From: Candidatus Chloroploca mongolica | GTDB taxonomy: Bacteria; Chloroflexota; Chloroflexia; Chloroflexales; Chloroflexaceae | NCBI RefSeq assembly: GCF_004762035.2 | Contig: NZ_SIJK02000003.1 | Location: 124,001 to 188,000, forward strand | DNA: 64,000 bases | Reading direction: 5' to 3' | Part shown: in pieces, positions 58,351-64,000 of the stretch | How positions within the stretch are numbered: position 1 is the stretch's first letter | Layout: the number at the start of each line of letters is the position of its first letter | Position numbers and translations under genes: made by a program | The notes under the pieces: generated by a model | What the model was told of the DNA's origin: nothing | Database searches by the model: none | What the model saw: only the letters and a program-made list of their open reading frames with translations

Positions 58351-61300
58351 ATGACAAGCACCACCCCGAATTCTGACCTCGAAGCCATCCGCGAGCAACT
58401 TCGCTCGTCAAACGGCAAGCAGTTCTGGCGCTCGCTCGATCAACTCGCTGATACCCCTGAATTCCGCGAATTGGTTGAGCGTGAGTTCCCTCGTGGAGCG
58501 TCTGAGATGCCAGATCCGGTGACACGTCGTACGTTCCTGAAGTTAATGGGTGCGTCCCTCGCCCTCGCTGGCGTGACGGGTTGTACCTACATGCGTCCTG
58601 AACAGATTGCACCTTTTGTTCAACAGCCTGAAGGACGTGTTCCGGGGATTCCGCAGTTTTTCGCCTCAGCTGTAACCCTCAATGGGTACGCGTCGGGTGT
58701 GCTCGTGCGTTCGAACGATGGCCGCCCAACCAAGATTGAGGGTAATCCCCTGCATCCGGCGAGCCTCGGGGCCACCGATATCTTTACTCAGGCCGAGATT
58801 TTGACGATGTATGACCCCGACCGCTCGCAGACGGTGCTCAATGCCGGTGCGTCGAGCAGTTGGGATGATTTTGTGACTACCGTCAATAATAGCCTGGCAG
58901 CGCAGGGGGCGACCCAGGGTGCCGGTTTGCGTCTGTTGACCCCAACCGTGACGTCGCCAACGCTCGCGGCCCAACTTGCGGCTTTCCAGGCCGCTTTCCC
59001 GCAGGCACGCTGGTATCAGTACGAGCCAATGAATCGCGATAATGTCTACGAAGGGGCGCTGCTCGCTTTTGGTGAGTATGTCTCCACGCGCTACAACTTT
59101 GCTCAGGCGAATGTGGTTGTCGCCCTTGATGCCGATTTCTTGGCTCCTGGCCCCGGTTTCCTGCCCTATGCGCGGGCTTTTGTTGATGCTCGCCGGGTCA
59201 CCAAAGAGAGCACCACGATGAACCGGCTTTATGTGGTTGAGGCTTCACCGTCGACCACTGGTGCGACCGCCGATCATCGCTTGCCCCTCAAGGCAAGTGA
59301 GGTTGCCAGTGTCGCTGCGGCGATCCTCGCCCGGCTTGGAACTGGCTCAGCCCCGGCGCTCTCGCCCGACGCAACGGCTTTTGTTGATGCTGTGGTGGCC
59401 GATCTCCAGGCGCAGCCTGGCTCCAGTCTGGTGATGGCCGGTGATCAGCAGCCGCCCCAGGTGCATGCCCTTGCCCACGCGATCAATGCGGCCCTCGGCA
59501 ATGTTGGTCAGACCGTGATCTATACCGAGCCAGTTGAGGCCCGCCCGACCCGCCAGGTCGGTGAGCTCGCGAACCTGATCAATGAGGTGAATGCTGGCCT
59601 TGTTGAGGCGCTCTTTATCTTGGGTGGCAATCCCGTGTATGATGCCCCCGGTGATCTGCGCTTCGCTGATGCGATGCAACAAGTGTCCCTCACGGTGCAT
59701 CATAGCCTCTTTGTCAATGAGACCTCGAACCTCGCGACGTGGCATATTCCTGCAACTCACACCCTTGAAACCTGGAGCGATGCCCGTGCCTTTGATGGCA
59801 CGGTCTCGTTTATCCAGCCGTTGATCGAGCCACTCTATGGCGGTAAAACCGTCCATCAGGTGATGGCCGCGCTCTTGCGGCAGCCCGAGGCCAGTGCCTA
59901 CGATCTTGTGCGTGCCTATTGGCAAACCAGTGAACTCGCGAATGGTAGTTTCGAGGCCTTCTGGCAGACTTCGCTCGCCAATGGTGTGATTAATGGCAGT
60001 GCTGCACCAACGGTGACGCCCGCGCTGCAACTCGGTGCGATCCAGTTGCCTCCCGTTGCCGAAGGTCTCGAGGTGGTCTTCCGCCCCGATCCATCCATCT
60101 GGGACGGCAGCTATGCCAATAACGGCTGGTTGATGGAATTGCCCCGTCCATTGAATAAACTGGTTTGGGATAACGCGGCCCTGATGAATGCGAGCACCGC
60201 CATCCGCCTGCTCGGCCTTCCGTTCAGTGTTGATGACCTGCATAAGAGCGATGAGCTCGAACGGTCTAATGCGCTCGAACAGCTCACGTCGGCAAATGGT
60301 ACGGTCGTCACGATCGAGTATCGTGGTGGCACAATGCAGATGCCCCTCTGGATTACGCCTGGACACGCTGAAGACTCGATTACGGTCACGCTTGGCTATG
60401 GGCGTACGGCCGCTGGGCGTGTCGGCGATGGTGTGGGCGTGAATGTCTATCCGCTGCGTACCAGTGATGCCCTCTGGTTTGGTACCGGGGCGCAGGCGGT
60501 CAACAGTGGGCGTAACTACCAGCTTGTCTCGACCCAGAACCACTGGACAATGATGGAGCGCGATATTTATCGGGTTGGCATCTTCGAGCGCTTCAAAGAA
60601 GATCCCAAGTATATTGCCAAGAAGGTCTATCAGCACCACTATGGCAAAGATACGCCCGGTCCTGGCACCGAGGGCTATGTTGGCCTCCAGCCGGGGGTCG
60701 ATTACACAGGCCGCAATGCCTGGGGTATGACCATCAACCTCAATGCCTGTATCGGCTGCAATGCCTGTATTGCGGCATGCCAGGCCGAGAATAATATCCC
60801 GGTCGTTGGCAAGGATCAGGTGGCCGTGGGGCGTGAGATGCACTGGCTGCGGATTGACCGCTACTTTGCGGGGGCGGATCTTGACAATCCCTCGACCTTC
60901 TTGTTACCACTGGGCTGCGTGCAGTGCGAACATGCCCCATGTGAAGTGGTTTGCCCAGTTGCAGCAACCGTTCATGACTATGAAGGGTTGAACAACATGG
61001 TGTATAATCGCTGTGTTGGCACCAAGTATTGCTCGAATAACTGTCCTTACAAGGTGCGCCGCTTCAACTTCTTCCAATACACTGACCTCAACACGGCGAG
61101 CTTCCAGTTGATGCGCAATCCTGATGTGACGGTTCGCAATCGTGGTGTGATGGAGAAATGTACGTATTGTGTCCAGCGTATCAGTGCAGCTCGCCAGGCC
61201 GCCAAACGAGCTGCGGTCGCCGCCGGTCAGCAGGAGTACGTGATTGAGGATGAGGTGATTGCGACGGCGTGTGAAGCAGCGTGTCCCACCCAGGCGATTG

Positions 61301-61473
61301 TTTTCGGTGACATCAATGATCCCGGAAGCCGCGTCGCGAAATGGAAAGCTGAAGGTCATAACTACAAGTTCCTGGGCTTATTGAATACCTTCCCACGTAC
61401 GACCTATCTTGCTCGGGTGCGTAATCCAAATGCGACTCTCGAACATGAAGAAGATGATGAGCATGCCGGCTAG
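58351..61473 (+). CDS. actB: Alternative Complex III iron-sulfur subunit ActB (molybdopterin-like fusion)
   Basis: It is the large extracytoplasmic electron-transfer subunit. The 1040-aa protein joins an N-terminal molybdopterin-oxidoreductase-like domain (about residues 80-740) to a C-terminal ferredoxin-like domain. A Tat-type signal, RRTFLKLMGASLALAGVTGC (near residues 53-72), ends in a lipobox. The iron-sulfur Cys sets are CIGCNACIAAC, CVQCEHAPCEVVC, CVGTKYCSNNCP, and CTYC with CEAACP, enough for four clusters. The family is thought to have lost the molybdenum cofactor. I chose ATG 58351; GTG 58345 is also in frame. It lies between actA and actC, as expected. Confidence 0.95.
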   Translation: MTSTTPNSDLEAIREQLRSSNGKQFWRSLDQLADTPEFRELVEREFPRGASEMPDPVTRRTFLKLMGASLALAGVTGCTYMRPEQIAPFVQQPEGRVPGIPQFFASAVTLNGYASGVLVRSNDGRPTKIEGNPLHPASLGATDIFTQAEILTMYDPDRSQTVLNAGASSSWDDFVTTVNNSLAAQGATQGAGLRLLTPTVTSPTLAAQLAAFQAAFPQARWYQYEPMNRDNVYEGALLAFGEYVSTRYNFAQANVVVALDADFLAPGPGFLPYARAFVDARRVTKESTTMNRLYVVEASPSTTGATADHRLPLKASEVASVAAAILARLGTGSAPALSPDATAFVDAVVADLQAQPGSSLVMAGDQQPPQVHALAHAINAALGNVGQTVIYTEPVEARPTRQVGELANLINEVNAGLVEALFILGGNPVYDAPGDLRFADAMQQVSLTVHHSLFVNETSNLATWHIPATHTLETWSDARAFDGTVSFIQPLIEPLYGGKTVHQVMAALLRQPEASAYDLVRAYWQTSELANGSFEAFWQTSLANGVINGSAAPTVTPALQLGAIQLPPVAEGLEVVFRPDPSIWDGSYANNGWLMELPRPLNKLVWDNAALMNASTAIRLLGLPFSVDDLHKSDELERSNALEQLTSANGTVVTIEYRGGTMQMPLWITPGHAEDSITVTLGYGRTAAGRVGDGVGVNVYPLRTSDALWFGTGAQAVNSGRNYQLVSTQNHWTMMERDIYRVGIFERFKEDPKYIAKKVYQHHYGKDTPGPGTEGYVGLQPGVDYTGRNAWGMTINLNACIGCNACIAACQAENNIPVVGKDQVAVGREMHWLRIDRYFAGADLDNPSTFLLPLGCVQCEHAPCEVVCPVAATVHDYEGLNNMVYNRCVGTKYCSNNCPYKVRRFNFFQYTDLNTASFQLMRNPDVTVRNRGVMEKCTYCVQRISAARQAAKRAAVAAGQQEYVIEDEVIATACEAACPTQAIVFGDINDPGSRVAKWKAEGHNYKFLGLLNTFPRTTYLARVRNPNATLEHEEDDEHAG

Positions 61474-61480
61474 CGGCTAG

Positions 61481-61598
61481 GCCGGGGCTGACCAACCCCG
61501 GCTTTGTCCCCTGACCCAGTCTGGATGATGGTTTCACGTCCACATGGGTATGGCTGACGCACGCGCTGGCCACCCTCCAGGATCAGATTCGATCCTGG
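61481..61598 (+). terminator. Two hairpins between actB and actC
   Basis: GCCGGGG/CCCCGGC (61481-61487 with 61496-61502) follows the actB stop. CCAGGATC/GATCCTGG (61577-61584 with 61591-61598) lies nearer actC. Both could adjust mRNA stability or partial termination. Confidence 0.5.
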
Positions 61599-61669
61599 CC
61601 GCGTTGTTCTTGCATGGCACTGCATAAGGCAGGCGGTGTCAGGCCAGCAGACCTAGTTTAAGGATAGTC

Positions 61670-63115
61670 ATGGCACAGGCGCAACCCCTTCGCAACACGC
61701 CGCCGCCCGATCCGGGGGAGTCCTACCTCCTCCCTGGCGAGACGTATACGTCGATGACCCAGAAGATCGGCGATGTACCGCTCGTGAGTCCGCTCAAGAC
61801 CCCGAAAGGGTGGCTGATTGGTTTCTCCATCTCTTTCGTCCTCTTGATGATCTTTTTGATGTCCGTGACCTGGTTGCTCTTCCGAGGCGTTGGTGTCTGG
61901 GGTATCAATGTTCCGGTCGCCTGGGGTATGGATATCATCAACTTCGTCTGGTGGATCGGTATTGGTCACGCTGGTACGCTGATCTCAGCTATTCTCTTGT
62001 TGCTGAACCAGGGTTGGCGTAACTCGATTAACCGCTTTGCTGAAGCAATGACGCTCTTTGCGGTCGCCTGTGCCGGGATGTATCCTATTCTGCACCTCGG
62101 GCGTCCGTGGCTTTTCTACTGGTTGATCCCCTATCCCAATACCCACGGGATGTGGCCCAACTTCCGTAGTCCGCTCGACTGGGACGTCTTTGCGATCTCG
62201 ACCTATGCCAGTGTGTCGCTTGTCTTCTGGCTGGTTGGTCTGTTGCCTGACTTTGCAACGCTGCGCGATCGTTCAACCAATATCTGGGCCAAGCGCACCT
62301 ATGGCCTCGCGGCGCTCGGTTGGCGTGGGTCGGCCCGCCACTGGCATCGCTATGAGATGGCTTCGCTTTTGCTGGCAGGTCTCTCAACCCCACTGGTGGT
62401 CTCGGTTCACTCGATTATCTCGCTCGACTTTGCCATTTCCCAGGTGCCCGGTTGGCAAGTCACCGTCTTCCCACCCTACTTCGTTGCCGGTGCGGTCTTT
62501 GCCGGGTTTGCGATGGTGCTGCTCCTGATGATCCCGGTGCGCCAGATCTATGGCTTCCAGAGCTATATCACGATGCGCCACCTTGATGTGATGGCGAAGG
62601 TGATGTTGACGACGGGGATGATCGTCGTCTATGGCTACTTTATGGAGGTCTGGGCGGCACTCTATGGTGGCAGTGTCTTTGAAGAGTATTTGCTCTTTAA
62701 CCGCCTGAATGGGCCGAGTGCCTGGGCCTACTTTGGCTTGCTCTTCTGTAATGCCGTGGCTATTCAGCCGCTCTGGTTCAAACGGGTACGTCAGAGCATT
62801 CCCGCCCTGCTGGTTATCTCGGTCATTATTAGTATCGGGATGTGGCTTGAGCGGTATGTGATCATTGTCATCTCGCTTGAGCGTGATTTCCTTCCCTCAT
62901 CGTGGGGGCAGTATGTGCCAACGTTCTGGGACTGGTCACTCTATCTGGGTACCTTCGGGCTCTTCTTTACCCTGCTCTTCCTCTTCATCCGCGTGATGCC
63001 GATGATTAATATCTTTGAGATGCGGCTTTTCCAGTACCAGGAGGAAGAACGACTCCATCGGACGTCGCATTCTTCACATACAGGCGGCGAAAGCAATCCG
63101 GCTTCGGCTGACTGA
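61670..63115 (+). CDS. actC: Alternative Complex III quinol-binding membrane subunit ActC (NrfD/PsrC family)
   Basis: The 481-aa protein has about ten transmembrane helices of the NrfD fold, with FVWWIGIGHAGTLISAIL near residue 90 and RPWLFYWLIPYPNTHGMWPNF, a region that in ActC holds quinol-site residues. The charged C-terminal tail is cytoplasmic by inference. It begins at ATG 61670, about 196 bases after actB, and actD follows after 68 bases. Confidence 0.95.
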   Translation: MAQAQPLRNTPPPDPGESYLLPGETYTSMTQKIGDVPLVSPLKTPKGWLIGFSISFVLLMIFLMSVTWLLFRGVGVWGINVPVAWGMDIINFVWWIGIGHAGTLISAILLLLNQGWRNSINRFAEAMTLFAVACAGMYPILHLGRPWLFYWLIPYPNTHGMWPNFRSPLDWDVFAISTYASVSLVFWLVGLLPDFATLRDRSTNIWAKRTYGLAALGWRGSARHWHRYEMASLLLAGLSTPLVVSVHSIISLDFAISQVPGWQVTVFPPYFVAGAVFAGFAMVLLLMIPVRQIYGFQSYITMRHLDVMAKVMLTTGMIVVYGYFMEVWAALYGGSVFEEYLLFNRLNGPSAWAYFGLLFCNAVAIQPLWFKRVRQSIPALLVISVIISIGMWLERYVIIVISLERDFLPSSWGQYVPTFWDWSLYLGTFGLFFTLLFLFIRVMPMINIFEMRLFQYQEEERLHRTSHSSHTGGESNPASAD

Positions 63116-63126
63116 GTGGCATGATG

Positions 63127-63159
63127 TCCTCAGGGGTGAGCACGTATTACCCCTGAGGA
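63127..63159 (+). terminator. 11-bp hairpin between actC and actD
   Basis: TCCTCAGGGGT (63127-63137) pairs exactly with ACCCCTGAGGA (63149-63159). It lies within the short actC-actD gap. Confidence 0.55.
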
Positions 63160-63183
63160 ACGTAATCCTAGCGAGAGTAGATT

Positions 63184-63729
63184 ATGCAGAATCGCAGCGA
63201 CATCTACGGTGTGATGGCAGAGTTCCAGACTCCTGCTGCGCTCATTGAGGCCACGCACAAGGCCAAGGCGGCAGGTTATAGCAAAATGGACGCCTATACG
63301 CCTTTCCCGATCGAAGAGGTTATCGAAGAAGTTGCCCCCGGCAATACTGGTATACCGCTCCTGGTGTTGATTGCTGGCCTTACTGGGGCCGCCGCCGGGT
63401 TTATCCTGCAGTATATCGGGAATATTGTTGATTATCCGTTGAATATCGGTGGCCGTCCGCTCGATATTTCCAACTGGCCGTCAATGATCCCGATTACCTT
63501 TGAGTTGGGCATCCTCTTTGCCGCCTTCACCGCCGCGATCTCGATGGTGGTGCTGAATGGCCTGCCGATGCCCTATCATCCTGCCTTCAATGCACCTCGG
63601 TTTGACCGGGCATCACAGGATGCCTTCTTCCTGTGCATTGAGGCGACCGACCCGTTGTTTGACCGTTCGCAGACATCTCAGTTCCTGCGCAGCCTTGGCC
63701 CGCTGCAGGTTTCTGAAGTTGCCCACTAG
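63184..63729 (+). CDS. actD: Alternative Complex III membrane subunit ActD (DUF3341)
   Basis: The 181-aa protein has a soluble N-terminal part (ALIEATHKAKAAGYSKMDAY, DUF3341 style) and two transmembrane helices (near residues 58-80 and 105-125) joined by the loop NIGGRPLDISNWPSMIPIT. It stabilises the complex. It starts 68 bases after actC and ends 10 bases before actE. Confidence 0.93.
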   Translation: MQNRSDIYGVMAEFQTPAALIEATHKAKAAGYSKMDAYTPFPIEEVIEEVAPGNTGIPLLVLIAGLTGAAAGFILQYIGNIVDYPLNIGGRPLDISNWPSMIPITFELGILFAAFTAAISMVVLNGLPMPYHPAFNAPRFDRASQDAFFLCIEATDPLFDRSQTSQFLRSLGPLQVSEVAH

Positions 63730-63739
63730 GGGGGCCACC

Positions 63740-64000
63740 ATGCAGACGCTACGCTCCCGTTGTCCGTTGATGCTGACCCGTTTTGTTCGGTACGGCTGGC
63801 TTGTGCTCCTGGCTTTTGCGCTGACCGCCTGTCACCAGGATATGTATCAGCAGCCGAGCCTGCGTACGTATGAGCCGTCCAGTTTTTTTGAGGATGGGCG
63901 CAGTGCTCGTTCGCAGGTGCCTGGTACCGTTGCCTTCGGTCAGGCCCGTACGGATGAGTATCTCTATACCGGTTTGATTGATGGCGTTGAAGGTGATGTG
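63740..64000 (+). CDS. actE: Alternative Complex III cytochrome ActE, N-terminal part
   Basis: Eighty-seven codons are present before the right edge. A lipoprotein signal (LVLLAFALTAC, lipobox Cys near residue 31) is followed by QDMYQQPSLRTYEPSSFF and DGRSARSQVPGTVAFG, the typical start of the monoheme ActE. The CxxCH motif lies beyond the window. ATG 63740 follows actD by 10 bases. Confidence 0.88.
   Translation, partial: MQTLRSRCPLMLTRFVRYGWLVLLAFALTACHQDMYQQPSLRTYEPSSFFEDGRSARSQVPGTVAFGQARTDEYLYTGLIDGVEGDV

Noticed and set aside
59347..60843. 498-codon minus-strand open frame inside actB
   Set aside because: actB has intact iron-sulfur motifs on the other strand; the antisense frame shows no recognisable motif.

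Overview
The window comes from a filamentous anoxygenic phototroph of the Chloroflexota (Chloroflexales: Chloroflexus, Oscillochloris or Chloroploca relatives). This rests on gene content. A pufA 3' end is followed by a tetraheme pufC and by bchG and bchP. There is a blue-copper auracyanin, and an Alternative Complex III operon (actABCDE) starts at the right edge. No rRNA, tRNA, CRISPR array, transposase or phage gene was recognised.

Layout. 1-4005 (+): light-harvesting alpha tail, reaction-centre cytochrome and the last two bacteriochlorophyll steps. 4100-5816 (+): a FadR-type GntR regulator and a TauE/SafE permease, both preceded by an ATCAGAT-type palindrome. 5889-15815 (-): auracyanin, intein-containing dnaB, rplI, a methyltransferase, a membrane glycosyltransferase-like protein, pheS, an rRNA/tRNA methyltransferase, rplT, rpmI and infC. 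infC appears to start at AUU behind a consensus promoter. 16006-17226 (+): a secreted beta-propeller. 17373-25546 (-): sigA, PTS enzyme I, dhaL, an acyl-CoA dehydrogenase, a GCS2-type carboxylate-amine ligase and a VWA membrane protein. 25736-27082 (+): hflX. 27155-29411 (-): polysaccharide deacetylase and folC. 29675-31639 (+): a secreted glycosidase. 31698-56120 (-): an accessory cell-surface block with a delta-60 propeller protein, two giant RHS/beta-helix proteins of 3124 and 3143 aa, and a leucine-rich-repeat protein. 56372-57139 (-): an EI24/CysZ-like membrane protein. 57395-64000 (+): promoter and actA-actE of Alternative Complex III.

How it fits together. Light-harvesting complex and PufC deliver and accept photosynthetic electrons. 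Alternative Complex III oxidises quinol and reduces auracyanin, which re-reduces PufC. The window therefore holds most of the cyclic electron-transfer chain outside the reaction-centre core. The surface block is the least conventional part. Its four minus-strand giants, and the propeller at 16006, all end in the same short C-terminal motif (aromatic-[LV]-P-x-x-x-R). The two RHS genes are mosaics of DNA-identical and diverged blocks with large in-frame internal duplications. Most genes are separated by long, nearly perfect hairpins, many with a CCAGC/GCTGG apex.
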